A stretch of DNA of 64,000 nt from Ensifer adhaerens (GCF_001270265.1 NZ_LGAP01000001.1:248001-312000); one strand, 5' to 3'. Positions 18,073 through 27,230 are shown, counted from the first letter of the stretch. Translations and numbers: made by a program. Notes: generated from the sequence alone by a model not told the origin.

Positions 18073-20493
18073 ATGACGAGCAAAACGTCTCCGGCGACTG
18101 AAAGCGCGACCTACCCGGTCTTGCCGCTTCGCGACATTGTAGTCTTCCCGCACATGATCGTGCCGCTCTTCGTCGGCCGTGAAAAGTCCATCCGTGCGCT
18201 GGAAGAAGTCATGGGGACCGACAAGCAGATCATGCTTGCCACCCAGATCAACGCGACAGATGACGATCCGGAACCCTCCGCGATCTACCAGGTGGGCACG
18301 ATCGCCAACGTTCTGCAATTGCTGAAGCTGCCCGACGGCACTGTCAAGGTGCTGGTCGAAGGGCGCACGCGCGCCAAGATCGACAGCTACACGTCGCGCG
18401 AGGAATTCTACGAAGCGACAGCACAGGCGCTCGACGAGCCGGAAGAAGATCCGGTCGAGATCGAGGCGCTCAGCCGCTCGGTCGTCTCTGAGTTCGAAAG
18501 CTACGTGAAGCTCAACAAGAAGATTTCGCCGGAAGTCGTCGGCGTTGCCAGCCAGATCGAAGATTATTCGAAGCTCGCCGACACCGTCGCGTCGCACCTG
18601 TCGATCAAGATCGTCGAAAAGCAGGAAATGCTGGAAACCACCAGCGTGAAGATGCGTCTCGAAAAGGCGCTCGGCTTCATGGAAGGTGAAATCTCCGTCC
18701 TGCAGGTGGAAAAGCGTATCCGCTCGCGCGTCAAGCGCCAGATGGAGAAGACCCAGCGCGAGTACTACCTCAACGAACAGATGAAGGCGATCCAGAAGGA
18801 ACTCGGCGACGGCGAAGACGGCCGCGACGAGATGGCCGAAATCGAAGAGCGTATCGCCAAAACCAAGCTTTCCAAGGAAGCGCGCGAAAAGGCTGACGCG
18901 GAGCTGAAGAAGCTGCGCCAGATGAGCCCGATGTCGGCGGAAGCAACCGTCGTGCGCAACTATCTGGATTGGCTGCTTGGCATGCCGTGGGGCAAGAAGT
19001 CCAAGATCAAGACCGACCTGAACCATGCCGAAGAAGTGCTCAACGTCGATCACTTCGGCCTCGACAAGGTCAAGGAGCGCATCGTCGAATACCTCGCCGT
19101 CCAGGCGCGTTCGACCAAGATCAAGGGCCCGATCCTGTGCCTCGTCGGCCCTCCGGGCGTCGGCAAGACCTCGCTCGCCAAGTCGATCGCCAAGGCGACC
19201 GGCCGCGAATACGTGCGCATGGCGCTGGGCGGCGTTCGTGACGAAGCGGAAATCCGCGGTCACCGCCGCACCTACATCGGTTCGATGCCCGGCAAGGTCG
19301 TCCAGTCGATGAAGAAGGCGAAGAAGTCCAATCCGCTCTTCCTGTTCGACGAGATCGACAAGATGGGCCAGGACTTCCGTGGCGACCCATCTTCGGCTCT
19401 GCTGGAGGTGCTGGATCCGGAACAGAACTCGACCTTCATGGATCACTACCTGGAAGTCGAATACGATCTGTCCAACGTCATGTTCATCACCACGGCAAAC
19501 ACGCTGAACATTCCGGCGCCGTTGATGGACCGCATGGAAGTGATCCGCATCGCCGGCTACACGGAAGAGGAAAAGCTGGAAATCGCCAAACGGCACCTGC
19601 TGCCGAAGGCGATCCGCGATCACGCGCTGCAGCCGAAAGAGTTTTCGGTCACCGACGGTGCGCTGATGGCGGTCATCCAGACCTACACGCGTGAAGCGGG
19701 CGTTCGTAACTTCGAGCGCGAACTGATGAAGCTCGCCCGCAAGGCGGTAACCGAGATCATCAAGGGCAAGGCCAAGTCAGTGGCAGTCACCGCGGAAAAC
19801 ATCCCGGATTACCTGGGTGTACCGCGCTACCGTCACGGCGAAGCCGAGCGCGACGATCAGGTCGGCGTGGTCACAGGGCTTGCCTGGACCGAGGTCGGCG
19901 GCGAACTGCTGACGATCGAAGGCGTCATGATGCCCGGCAAGGGCCGCATGACCGTCACCGGCAACCTGCGCGACGTGATGAAGGAATCGATTTCGGCGGC
20001 GGCGTCCTACGTCCGCTCGCGGGCGATCGATTTCGGCATCGAGCCGCCGCTGTTCGACAAGCGCGACATCCACGTGCACCTGCCGGAAGGTGCGACGCCC
20101 AAGGATGGCCCGTCGGCCGGTGTTGCCATGGCAACGGCGATCGTCTCGGTGATGACCGGCATCCCAATCTCCAAGGACGTGGCGATGACGGGTGAGATCA
20201 CCCTTCGCGGCCGCGTGCTGCCGATCGGCGGCCTGAAGGAAAAACTGCTGGCGGCCGTTCGCGGCGGCATCAAGAAGGTGCTGATCCCTGAGGAGAATGC
20301 CAAGGATCTCGCCGAGATCCCGGACAACGTGAAGAACGTGCTCGAGATCATCCCCGTTTCGCGGATGGGTGAAGTGCTTGAGCACGCTCTCATCCGCGTC
20401 CCGGAGCCGATCGAATGGGACCCTGCAAATGAGCCGGCACCAGTCGCCGCAGTTGATTCGCAGGACGAAGCGGGCGCTTCCATCGCCCACTGA
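18073..20493 (+). CDS. lon: ATP-dependent protease La (Lon)
   Basis: 806 aa. The N-terminal substrate-binding LON domain starts at [19 protein letters not shown], then a coiled region, the AAA+ domain with Walker A GPPGVGKT at 359-366 and [10 protein letters not shown], and the C-terminal serine-lysine peptidase with Ser681 (DGPSAG) and Lys724 (GGLKEK). Lon degrades misfolded and short-lived regulatory proteins; in alphaproteobacteria known substrates include CcrM and DnaA. The start at 18073 has GGAAAGGAA ahead; an upstream in-frame ATG at 18019 would add residues outside the family. A strong terminator follows. Confidence 0.98.
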   Translation: MTSKTSPATESATYPVLPLRDIVVFPHMIVPLFVGREKSIRALEEVMGTDKQIMLATQINATDDDPEPSAIYQVGTIANVLQLLKLPDGTVKVLVEGRTRAKIDSYTSREEFYEATAQALDEPEEDPVEIEALSRSVVSEFESYVKLNKKISPEVVGVASQIEDYSKLADTVASHLSIKIVEKQEMLETTSVKMRLEKALGFMEGEISVLQVEKRIRSRVKRQMEKTQREYYLNEQMKAIQKELGDGEDGRDEMAEIEERIAKTKLSKEAREKADAELKKLRQMSPMSAEATVVRNYLDWLLGMPWGKKSKIKTDLNHAEEVLNVDHFGLDKVKERIVEYLAVQARSTKIKGPILCLVGPPGVGKTSLAKSIAKATGREYVRMALGGVRDEAEIRGHRRTYIGSMPGKVVQSMKKAKKSNPLFLFDEIDKMGQDFRGDPSSALLEVLDPEQNSTFMDHYLEVEYDLSNVMFITTANTLNIPAPLMDRMEVIRIAGYTEEEKLEIAKRHLLPKAIRDHALQPKEFSVTDGALMAVIQTYTREAGVRNFERELMKLARKAVTEIIKGKAKSVAVTAENIPDYLGVPRYRHGEAERDDQVGVVTGLAWTEVGGELLTIEGVMMPGKGRMTVTGNLRDVMKESISAAASYVRSRAIDFGIEPPLFDKRDIHVHLPEGATPKDGPSAGVAMATAIVSVMTGIPISKDVAMTGEITLRGRVLPIGGLKEKLLAAVRGGIKKVLIPEENAKDLAEIPDNVKNVLEIIPVSRMGEVLEHALIRVPEPIEWDPANEPAPVAAVDSQDEAGASIAH

Positions 20494-20555
20494 TCGATAG
20501 GCCCGGGCGGGTGCAATTGTGCTCCCCGGCAGGCCCATTTGGTGGAAAAACAAGG

Positions 20556-20582
20556 AAGACCGGCCTTTGGCCGGTCTTTTTT
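20556..20582 (+). terminator. Rho-independent terminator after lon
   Basis: Perfect stem AAGACCGGCC/GGCCGGTCTT with loop TTT and a downstream T-run, 62 bases after the lon stop. Confidence 0.92.
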
Positions 20583-20717
20583 GTTGTAAAAGCATGCTGC
20601 AAGCCTTGCATTCCAAGGGATTAGGCGCAATTGGGAATGGCAAGACGCGGGCGATGCGCAAGCCGCCGCGGCTTAAAAAACACAGTTGTTTCGAACCATT
20701 TTGAAAGGGGTGGAAAC

Positions 20718-20993
20718 ATGAACAAAAATGAGCTCGTGTCTGCCGTTGCTGAGAAGGCCGGACTTTCCAAGACCGATGCATCTTCCGCAGTTGATGCAGT
20801 TTTCGAGACCATTCAGGCTGAACTGAAGAACGGTGGCGACATTCGCCTCGTCGGTTTCGGCAACTTCTCCGTTTCGCGTCGCGAAGCCTCCAAGGGCCGC
20901 AACCCGTCCACGGGCGCTGAAGTTGACATCCCGGCACGTAACGTTCCGAAGTTCACGGCCGGCAAGGGCCTGAAGGATGCCGTTAACGGCTGA
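20718..20993 (+). CDS. hupB: HU-type DNA-binding protein
   Basis: 91 aa histone-like protein. The start MNKNELVSAVAEKAGLSKTD, the core GDIRLVGFGNFSV, the DNA-clasping beta arm region with RNPSTGAEVDIPARNVPKFTAGK, and the terminal helix are all standard HU. It binds and bends DNA as a homo- or heterodimer and shapes the nucleoid. AAAGGGGTGGAAAC provides the ribosome site. It has its own terminator on each side, so it is a single-gene unit, as is usual downstream of lon. Confidence 0.97.
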   Translation: MNKNELVSAVAEKAGLSKTDASSAVDAVFETIQAELKNGGDIRLVGFGNFSVSRREASKGRNPSTGAEVDIPARNVPKFTAGKGLKDAVNG

Positions 20994-21039
20994 TAAGTTT
21001 GCTTGACGGCCGGATACGAGGCCGGCAGTCCAAGTCTTG

Positions 21040-21067
21040 AAGGGTTCGGCTCACGCCGGACCCTTTT
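21040..21067 (+). terminator. Rho-independent terminator after hupB
   Basis: Stem AAGGGTTCGG/CCGGACCCTT (one G-U pair), loop CTCACG, then TTTT. It also insulates hupB from the riboswitch about 50 bases on. Confidence 0.85.
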
Positions 21068-21117
21068 GCTTTTCGGGTGGCCTTGCGGCAGCGCGGTCTT
21101 TGGTCTAGGGCTCAGCC

Positions 21118-21362
21118 TGTTCTCAGGGCGGGGTGAAAGTCCCCACCGGCGGTAAGGGCTCACAGCGCTGCGCGTCAAACATGACGCGCAGCGCTGTGAC
21201 ATTTGAAAGCTGCTGCATAATTTTCTCCTTAAATCGGATTGGATTTAGGGAATTGTGCAGTAGGCCCAAGCCCGCGAGCGCTTCAGGCGTCTGTTCGTCG
21301 GAAGGTCAGCAGATCCGGTGCAACTCCGGAGCCGACGGTCACAGTCCGGATGAAAGAGAATG
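21118..21362 (+). ncRNA. FMN riboswitch (RFN element) with enlarged P3
   Basis: The conserved RFN blocks are all present: AGGGCGGGGTGAAAGTCCCC and ACCGGCGGT near 21125-21153, AGCCCGCGAGCGC at 21269-21281, AGATCCGGTGCAACTCCGGA, GCCGACGGT and ACAGTCCGGATGAAAGAGAA at the end. P1 pairs TTCTC (21120-21124) with GAGAA (21356-21360). The P3 stem GGGCT (21156-21160)/AGCCC (21269-21273) carries a 108-nt insertion in place of a short loop. FMN riboswitches switch off riboflavin synthesis or uptake genes when FMN is high. The gene below encodes a RibN-type transporter. No strong terminator follows the aptamer; GTCCT near 21415 could pair with AGGAC at the start codon, suggesting translational control. 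Confidence 0.93.
21160..21263. repeat. Palindromic dispersed-repeat-like element inside the riboswitch P3 loop
   Basis: Two hairpins in tandem. The first is a perfect 18-bp stem, left arm 21160-21177 beginning TCACAGCGCTGCGCGTCA, loop AACA, right arm 21182-21199. The second is imperfect, CTGCTGCATAATT (from 21210) against AATTGTGCAGTAG (to 21263), with AAATCGG/GGATTT inside. From memory, such a double hairpin (GCGC-rich stem followed by CTGCATAATT...TTAAATCG...ATGCAG) recurs between genes in Rhizobiaceae genomes. Confidence 0.6.
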
Positions 21363-21443
21363 ATCGTGGGTGCGAGGGGCAGGGCTGTCCGTTGTCGCGC
21401 CTTGCGCTCATGCGTCCTGATTTGTGTTGGTCCCTGTTTGCGG

Positions 21444-22352
21444 ATGAAGGACATGAGTGAGACTACCCAAGCACTTTTCACTTCCCGTGCCATGGCCGGT
21501 GCCGCCTGGATGATACTGGCCGGCGTCGCCTTTGCCCTGCTTAATATCGTTACGCAGTGGATGACGATGCAGCTCGGTTTTTCCGCCACGTCGACAGCCT
21601 TCTGGCAATATGCATTCGCGCTCGTCTTCTCCCTGCCGTTCCTGTTTCGGGTCGGCCTGTCGGCGATGCGCACCGATTATCCCTGGCGTCACGTCGTTCG
21701 CGTTGCCCTTGCGGCGCTGGGTGTGGGGGCCTGGGTTTCGGGGCTGGCTTCCGTTCCGATCTGGCAGGCCATCGCGCTGGTGATGACGTCGCCGTTCTTC
21801 ATCATTCTCGGTGCGCGCCTCTTTCTCGGCGAACGCGTCGGCGCGGCGCGCTGGGCCGCCGCTGCCGTGGGTTTTGCTGGCGCCACGATCATCCTGCAGC
21901 CCTGGTCGGAAAGCTTCGCGTGGGCGGCCTTGCTGCCCATCCTCTCGGCACTGCTCTGGGGCGCGTCGTCGCTGATTACCAAGAGCCTGACGGGCATCGA
22001 GCGTCCGGAGACGATAACGGTCTGGTTGCTCGTGCTTCTGACACCGATCAACGGTGTTCTGGCGCTGGCGGCAGGGTTCGTCGTGCCGAGCGGCGCCATC
22101 CTTGCGCTATTGGTGCTGGCGGGGCTGCTGACGGTGGTGGCGCAATATCTATTGACGCTGGCCTATACCGTCGCCGACGCCGCCTATGTGCAACCTTTCG
22201 ACGATCTCAAGCTGCCGCTCAACGTGCTGGCCGGCTGGATCGTTTTCGGTTATGCGCCGAGCGGCTATCTCTGGCTGGGGGCTGTACTGATCCTCGGCGC
22301 CTCGCTTTTCATCATGCGCAACGAGATGAAACGCGAGCGCGCGACCGCGTAA
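21444..22352 (+). CDS. ribN: Riboflavin transporter, DMT (EamA) superfamily
   Basis: About 302 aa with ten membrane helices in two EamA repeats (AGAAWMILAGVAFALLNIVTQW; LPILSALLWGASSLITKSLTG). The direct position under an FMN riboswitch and the DMT fold match RibN, the riboflavin importer described in Rhizobium leguminosarum and relatives; the substrate call rests on that context. The start is uncertain: ATG at 21444 (MKDMSETTQ) or 21453; AAGGAC overlaps the interval between them, and the frame is open back into the riboswitch. It is probably repressed when FMN is plentiful, allowing scavenging of riboflavin when synthesis is short. Confidence 0.85.
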   Translation: MKDMSETTQALFTSRAMAGAAWMILAGVAFALLNIVTQWMTMQLGFSATSTAFWQYAFALVFSLPFLFRVGLSAMRTDYPWRHVVRVALAALGVGAWVSGLASVPIWQAIALVMTSPFFIILGARLFLGERVGAARWAAAAVGFAGATIILQPWSESFAWAALLPILSALLWGASSLITKSLTGIERPETITVWLLVLLTPINGVLALAAGFVVPSGAILALLVLAGLLTVVAQYLLTLAYTVADAAYVQPFDDLKLPLNVLAGWIVFGYAPSGYLWLGAVLILGASLFIMRNEMKRERATA

Positions 22353-22380
22353 GGAAACGCTGCACAACAAAGGCGCGGGA

Positions 22381-22400
22381 TTGTCATGCGCCTGTCATCG
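22381..22400 (+). promoter_or_regulatory. PHO box (PhoB binding site)
   Basis: TTGTCATGCGCCTGTCATCG: two 7-mers, TTGTCAT and CTGTCAT, repeated at 11-base spacing, matching the PhoB direct-repeat consensus at all but one base of the half-sites. It lies 49 bases upstream of the phytase-like gene, which fits a phosphate-starvation gene. Confidence 0.7.
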
Positions 22401-22413
22401 CCATCCCGCAGAA

Positions 22414-22443
22414 CCCCCTTGTTTTGAATATTCGTCAAGGGGG
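22414..22443 (+). promoter_or_regulatory. Hairpin masking the ribosome site of the phytase-like gene
   Basis: A perfect 8-bp repeat CCCCCTTG (22414-22421) and CAAGGGGG (22436-22443) around a 14-base AT-rich loop. The right arm is the Shine-Dalgarno sequence AAGGGGG, five bases before the ATG at 22449, so the folded RNA would block initiation. Confidence 0.5.
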
Positions 22444-22448
22444 ATTTC

Positions 22449-24644
22449 ATGACCATTTCATCATGCAGAACGGCGCTCGCCGCCATGCTTCTTGCGTCCG
22501 TTGCTTTTCCGGCTGCCGCCGAACCGGTGTTCAATCGTATTGCGTCCTTCGCCGTTGCCGACAACCTGCCGGAGGGCGATGCCCGCAAGGAAGCGACATC
22601 CGCGGAAATCATCACCGCAACCGAAGACGGCAGCACGCTGATTTACTCCGATAGCCCGGGCAAGCGCATCGGCCTCATCGACATCACCGAGGCCAACGCG
22701 CCGAAGGCCGCCGGCACTGTTTCGTTCGAGGGAGAGCCGACATCGGTGACTGTCGCCGGTGTCAAGGCGCTGGTCGCCGTCAATACGCGCGAGAGCTTCA
22801 CAAAGCCTTCCGGCTTCCTCGCCACCGTCGACGTTGCCTCGAAGAAGGTCGAGGCGACCTGTGATCTCGGCGGTCAGCCGGACTCCGTCGCGGTCAACAA
22901 GAACCGGACGCTTGCGGCGATCGCCATCGAGAACGAGCGCGATGAAGAGGTCAACGACGGCAAGATCCCGCAGATGCCTGCCGGCGATCTCGTGATCCTG
23001 TCTCTGAAGGATGGCGTTGCCGATTGCGCGACGATCAACCACGTGACTCTAACGGGTCTTGCCGAAGTTGCTGGCGACGATCCAGAGCCGGAATTCGTTT
23101 CCTTCAACGGCAAGGATGAGATCGCGCTGACGCTGCAGGAAAACAACCACATCGTCATCATCGACGCCAAGTCGGCCACGGTAAAGACGCATTTCTCCGC
23201 CAGCGCGGTTGACCTCAAGGACATCGACACCAAGCGCGACGGTGCCATCGCCTTCAAGGACGAGCAGCCGAGCCGCAAGCGCGAGCCTGACGCCGTCAAG
23301 TGGCTCGACGACGATCGCATCGTCGTTGCCAACGAAGGCGACTATGAGGGCGGTTCGCGCGGCTTCACGATCTTCGACACGGCCGGCAAGGTCCTGTTCG
23401 AATCGGGCGCGAGCTTCGAACACGCGATCGCGTCGATCGGCCATTATCCGGAGAAGCGCTCGTCGGCCAAGGGCGTCGAGCCGGAGGGACTCGAGGCCGC
23501 CAAGTTCGGCGACGACAATCTGTTCTTCGTGCTTGCTGAACGCGCATCCGTCGTCGGCGTTTACAAGGATACCGGCGCCGAGCCAGAACTGCTGCAATTG
23601 CTGCCATCCGGCATCTCGCCGGAAGGTGCCGTCGCGATCCCGTCCCGCAATCTGCTTGCCACCGCCAACGAGGTCGATCTCGGTGAAGACGGCGGCGCCC
23701 GCTCGCATGTCATGATCTATGAGCGCGGCGAAGGTGAGGCTGCCTATCCGCAGATCCGCTCTGCCGACAAGGATGGTCTGCCGGTTGGGTTCGGAGCACT
23801 TTCCGGCCTGGCAGCCGTTGCCGACAAGCCCGGCTTCCTGCGCGCCACCAGCGATTCGGTCTACGCTTCGCAGCCGACGATTTTTACCATCGACGCGACG
23901 CAGAAGCCGGCGCTGATCACCGAAACGTTGCGCATCACCCGCGATGGCGCGCCGGCACAGAAGCTCGACATCGAAGGCATTGCCAATGACGGGGAAGGGG
24001 GCTTCTGGCTCGCCTCGGAAGGCAACTCCGACAAGCTCTACAGCCACGCGCTGCTGCGCGTGAACAAGAAGGGCGAGATCAAGAAGGAGATCGCCCTGCC
24101 TGAAGCTCTGCGGGCCGGCGAGACTCGCTTCGGCTTTGAAGGCGTAACAGTCGTCGGCGAAGGCGACGACCAGGTGCTCTGGATGGCCGTTCAGCGCGAA
24201 TGGAAGGATGACGAGAAGGGCTTCGTCAAGCTCGTCTCCTACAAGCCGTCAAGCGAGGAATGGGGCGCGGTCCGCTATCCGCTCGAAAAGGCGGGCGGCG
24301 GTTGGGTCGGCCTGTCCGAAATCTCGGTGCACGGCAACTATGCCTACATCATCGAACGCGACAACCTGATCGGCCAGGCCGCCAAGCTGAAGAAGCTCTA
24401 CCGTGTCGCGCTTGCCGAGTTGAAGCCGGCAGCCCTCGGCGGCGAGCTCCCCGTCGTCAAGAAGGAGGAGGTTCGCGACCTCGTTCCCGATCTGAAGGCT
24501 TTGAACGGCTACGTCGTCGATAAGGTCGAAGGCTTTACCGTCGATGCCGCCGGCAACGGTTATGTCGTCACCGACAACGACGGCGTCGACGATTCCTCCG
24601 GCGAAACGCTGTTCTTCTCCATCGGTGCCATCGACGCGATGTAA
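22449..24644 (+). CDS. Exported esterase-like/phytase-like beta-propeller protein
   Basis: 731 aa with a clear signal peptide (about residues 1-24, AAMLLASVAFPAAA then EPVF). The first half has repeated beta strands typical of a propeller or alkaline-phosphatase-associated choice-of-anchor-like domain (LIYSDSPGKRIGLIDITEAN). The C-terminal half holds the 'esterase-like activity of phytase' module: KLDIEGIANDGEGGFWLASEGN, RFGFEGVTVVGEGDDQVLWMAVQREW, VEGFTVDAAGNGYVVTDNDGVDDSSGET. It would act in the periplasm or outside on phosphate esters. The PHO box upstream supports phosphate scavenging. Direct phytase activity is not proven. Confidence 0.82.
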   Translation: MTISSCRTALAAMLLASVAFPAAAEPVFNRIASFAVADNLPEGDARKEATSAEIITATEDGSTLIYSDSPGKRIGLIDITEANAPKAAGTVSFEGEPTSVTVAGVKALVAVNTRESFTKPSGFLATVDVASKKVEATCDLGGQPDSVAVNKNRTLAAIAIENERDEEVNDGKIPQMPAGDLVILSLKDGVADCATINHVTLTGLAEVAGDDPEPEFVSFNGKDEIALTLQENNHIVIIDAKSATVKTHFSASAVDLKDIDTKRDGAIAFKDEQPSRKREPDAVKWLDDDRIVVANEGDYEGGSRGFTIFDTAGKVLFESGASFEHAIASIGHYPEKRSSAKGVEPEGLEAAKFGDDNLFFVLAERASVVGVYKDTGAEPELLQLLPSGISPEGAVAIPSRNLLATANEVDLGEDGGARSHVMIYERGEGEAAYPQIRSADKDGLPVGFGALSGLAAVADKPGFLRATSDSVYASQPTIFTIDATQKPALITETLRITRDGAPAQKLDIEGIANDGEGGFWLASEGNSDKLYSHALLRVNKKGEIKKEIALPEALRAGETRFGFEGVTVVGEGDDQVLWMAVQREWKDDEKGFVKLVSYKPSSEEWGAVRYPLEKAGGGWVGLSEISVHGNYAYIIERDNLIGQAAKLKKLYRVALAELKPAALGGELPVVKKEEVRDLVPDLKALNGYVVDKVEGFTVDAAGNGYVVTDNDGVDDSSGETLFFSIGAIDAM

Positions 24645-24668
24645 GCGTCGGGGCCAGGAGAAAAACGG

Positions 24669-24703
24669 AAGAGGCCGGGACATGACGTCCCGGCCTCTTT
24701 CTG
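24669..24703. terminator. Bidirectional terminator between phytase-like and MarR genes
   Basis: Perfect 11-bp stem GAGGCCGGGAC/GTCCCGGCCTC with loop ATGAC. AAGAG and CTCTT extend it, and both strands have a T-rich 3' flank (TTTCTGTTT on plus, TTCCGTTTTT on minus). It serves the two convergent genes. Confidence 0.85.
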
Positions 24704-24734
24704 TTTCAGCTATCGGTAATTGACTGAGCGATCT

Positions 24735-25214
24735 TTAGCGAGCGACCGTGATCTCGGCCGCTTCGGCCTCGTCCTTGCGCTTGCGGATCTCGTCGGTCTT
24801 GTCGACGAGTTTGCCGACGATATCGAAGAGCTGGTCGAGTTCCTTGTCGTCGAGCGCCGAGAAGATTTCCTCGATCAGCTGTTTGCGCGGATGTTCGGCT
24901 GCTTCGAGAATGACGCGCCCGGTGTCGGTGATCGAGACGATCTTGGCGCGACGGTCCTCGGGGTCCGGTTTGCGCATGACGAGACGATCGCGCTCGAGGC
25001 CGTCGATCGCTTCGGTGACGGTGCGCGGCGCGAAGTTCAGCGCGCAGGCGATATCCGTCGAACGACAGGGGCCGAGCTTGCTCAAGAAGAACAGGAACTT
25101 GCTTCGCGCCAGCGAAACGCCTTCCTCGGTCATCGACTCGTTCACCAACCGGTGGACGCGGTGATAAAGCTCAAACAGCCTGTCAGAAACTTCGAATGTC
25201 TTCTTCATGATCAT
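24735..25214 (-). CDS. MarR family transcriptional regulator
   Basis: About 159 aa. The winged helix-turn-helix is clear: SLARSKFLFFLSKLGPCRSTDIACALNFAPRTVTEAIDGLERDRLVMRKPDPEDRRAKIVSITDTG. A long acidic/basic C-terminal helix follows (DKTDEIRKRKDEAEAAE), suited to dimerisation. Starts are possible at 25256, 25238, 25214 or 25208; none has a good ribosome site, so the MIMKK/MKK start is taken by likeness to family length. The AT-rich DNA just upstream (25255-25290) contains a CAATTG-centred partial palindrome that may be an autoregulatory site. Target genes are unknown; it is isolated from its neighbours by terminators. Confidence 0.85.
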   Translation of the reverse strand: MIMKKTFEVSDRLFELYHRVHRLVNESMTEEGVSLARSKFLFFLSKLGPCRSTDIACALNFAPRTVTEAIDGLERDRLVMRKPDPEDRRAKIVSITDTGRVILEAAEHPRKQLIEEIFSALDDKELDQLFDIVGKLVDKTDEIRKRKDEAEAAEITVAR

Positions 25215-25329
25215 CGTTGGAAAATTGTGAGGTGCCATGTCAAATGGCAGCAACATTATTGATAGTTACAATTGCTACATTTGTCGACTAAAACCTCTGC
25301 AATTTCACGGGAACTACCTCCACAAGCAA

Positions 25330-25359
25330 GAAACGGCCCGCGTTTCCGCAGGCCGTTTC
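25330..25359 (-). terminator. Stem-loop terminator after chemoreceptor gene
   Basis: Inverted repeat GAAACGGCC (25330-25338) and GGCCGTTTC (25351-25359). Read on the minus strand it follows the chemoreceptor stop and runs into TTGCTTG, a modest T-tail. Confidence 0.6.
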
Positions 25360-25391
25360 ACTTGTACGCTCAAGAATTTCGCCCGTTCGGA

Positions 25392-27230
25392 CTATGCCGC
25401 CCAGCGCGATGAGCCGGCCGAAGGCGCGTAGCCGTAGCCCGAAGCCTCGGCCAGGGTGAAGCGAGCGATAAGCTCGCGAAGGCGACCGGCCTCCTGTGCC
25501 AACGTCGCGCTTGCGGCATTCGCCTCTTCGACCATCGCGGCGTTCTGCTGGGTCACCTGGTCCATCTGGTTGACGGCGGTGTTGACCTCCGAAAGCCCGG
25601 CGGACTGTTCCTGCGCCGAAACCGCAATCGCATCCATGTGCTGGTTGATCGTCACGATGAAGCCTTCGATCGTGCGCAGCGCCTCGCCGGTTTCGCGGAC
25701 GAGCTTGACGCCGCTCTGCACTTCGACGGCCGAATTGCGGATCAGATCCTTGATCTCCTTGGCAGCATTGGCCGAGCGCTGTGCCAGTTCGCGCACTTCC
25801 TGGGCAACGACGGCAAAGCCCTTTCCGGCATCACCGGCGCGAGCGGCTTCCACGCCGGCGTTCAGCGCCAGCAGGTTGGTCTGGAAGGCGATTTCGTCGA
25901 TGACGCCGATGATGTTGGAGATCTGGCTCGACGAATGCTCGATGCGGCCCATGGCGTCGATTGCGCCGGAAACGATGGCGCCGGACTTGTGTGCGCTTTC
26001 GTTTGCCTGGCTGGCGATGGCGCGGGCTTCGTTGGTGCGTTTGGACGAGCTGCCCACATTGACCGTGATCTGGTCGAGCGCGGCGGCCGTTTCTTCGAGC
26101 GACGCGGCCTGCTGCTCGGTGCGGCGCGACAGATCGTCGGCGCTCTGGCTGACTTCGCGTGCGCCGCTGTCGATACTGCCGGAGCTGGAGGAGACGGCAG
26201 CCAGCGTATCGGCCAGCTGGGCAACGGCCTGGTTGAGGTCGTGACGCAGCTGTTCGAAGTCCGGCGCGAAAGGTTCGTTGAGCTGGAACGCAAGGTCGCC
26301 TGCGGCCAGACGGCGAAGACCGGTTGCAAGGCCGGCCGTTGCTTCCTGCAGACGAAGCTGTGCGGCGGCTTCGGCCTCTTCGGTCACACGCCGACGCTCG
26401 GCCTCTGCCTGAGAGCGCTGTACCTTGGCGTCGTCCTCGAGCTGCAGATTGGAGATAGCCGCCTCACGGAAGACCTCGACGGCGCGCGCCATCTCGCCGA
26501 TCTCATCTTTGCGCACGCCATAGGGAATGGCGGTGGCGGTATCGCCATTTGCGAGACCTGCCATCGAGTGGGTGATGATCTGGATCGGACGGGCAATGCC
26601 GCGGATCGCGTAGAGGATCGCGCCGAGCACGATCAGGGCGGCGACCGCGATGACGCTCATTTCGATGGTGCGGATCTGGTCGTGCGTGCTGGAGCTGGCA
26701 GCAACGGCTGCATCGGCGCCGGCTAGGTTGAGGGCGCGCATTTCCTTGATCGCCTGGTCGACCTGCTGTTCCGTCTCGCGCATCTCGACCTTGAACACGC
26801 TCTGCGCCTTCATGTTTTCGAGATTGTTGGAGAGCTTGACCATGCCGGCGGAAACCGAGAGGTAGGCCTCGTAGGCGCTCTTGACCTTTTCGAGCGCTGC
26901 CTTGTCGGCGTCGCTGATCATCAGAGCGGCGTATTCGTCCGAAAGCTTGTTGAAGCCATCCACGGTTTCGCCGATGACCTTCTCGGCCGCCTTCTTCTCG
27001 AAGGGCGTCAGCGAGATCAGGTGCCGGGCAAACGACATGCGCGTGTCCGAAAGCTGGGTTTCAAGTGCGCGCGAGAGCGAGACGCGCGGCAGCCAGGTGG
27101 TGGCGATCTCGTTGTTGCGTTCGTTCATCATCTTGATGCCGCCAAGCGAGGCGACCGCCAGCACGGCGACGATGAAGCCAACCATCAGGAAAAGAGCAAT
27201 AAGGGTGTGCGATATCTTTAGGCGCGACAT
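25392..27230 (-). CDS. Methyl-accepting chemotaxis protein
   Basis: 612 aa inner-membrane chemoreceptor. A first membrane helix at about 8-30, a periplasmic four-helix-bundle-type sensor of about 155 residues, a second helix near 191-212, HAMP (RPIQIITHSMAGLANGDTATAIPYGVRKDEIGEM), then the long cytoplasmic coiled coil with the kinase-control tip IDEIAFQTNLLALNAGVEAARAG-type motif and EVRELAQRSANAAKEIKDLI. The C terminus (SRWAA) lacks the NWETF-type CheR tether. The ligand is unknown. GGAG precedes the start. It stands alone, away from a che operon. Confidence 0.94.
   Translation of the reverse strand: MSRLKISHTLIALFLMVGFIVAVLAVASLGGIKMMNERNNEIATTWLPRVSLSRALETQLSDTRMSFARHLISLTPFEKKAAEKVIGETVDGFNKLSDEYAALMISDADKAALEKVKSAYEAYLSVSAGMVKLSNNLENMKAQSVFKVEMRETEQQVDQAIKEMRALNLAGADAAVAASSSTHDQIRTIEMSVIAVAALIVLGAILYAIRGIARPIQIITHSMAGLANGDTATAIPYGVRKDEIGEMARAVEVFREAAISNLQLEDDAKVQRSQAEAERRRVTEEAEAAAQLRLQEATAGLATGLRRLAAGDLAFQLNEPFAPDFEQLRHDLNQAVAQLADTLAAVSSSSGSIDSGAREVSQSADDLSRRTEQQAASLEETAAALDQITVNVGSSSKRTNEARAIASQANESAHKSGAIVSGAIDAMGRIEHSSSQISNIIGVIDEIAFQTNLLALNAGVEAARAGDAGKGFAVVAQEVRELAQRSANAAKEIKDLIRNSAVEVQSGVKLVRETGEALRTIEGFIVTINQHMDAIAVSAQEQSAGLSEVNTAVNQMDQVTQQNAAMVEEANAASATLAQEAGRLRELIARFTLAEASGYGYAPSAGSSRWAA

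Noticed and set aside
16207-19623. Long open frames on the strand opposite clpX and lon (about 500 and 550 codons)
   Set aside because: They mirror the codon pattern of strongly conserved genes in high-GC DNA, have no ribosome sites, and translate into low-complexity His/Arg/Asp-rich sequence.
21160-21263. Insertion sequence or CRISPR-like repeat at the riboswitch
   Set aside because: Single copy in the window, no transposase, no regularly spaced spacers; it is a hairpin element within an RNA structure.
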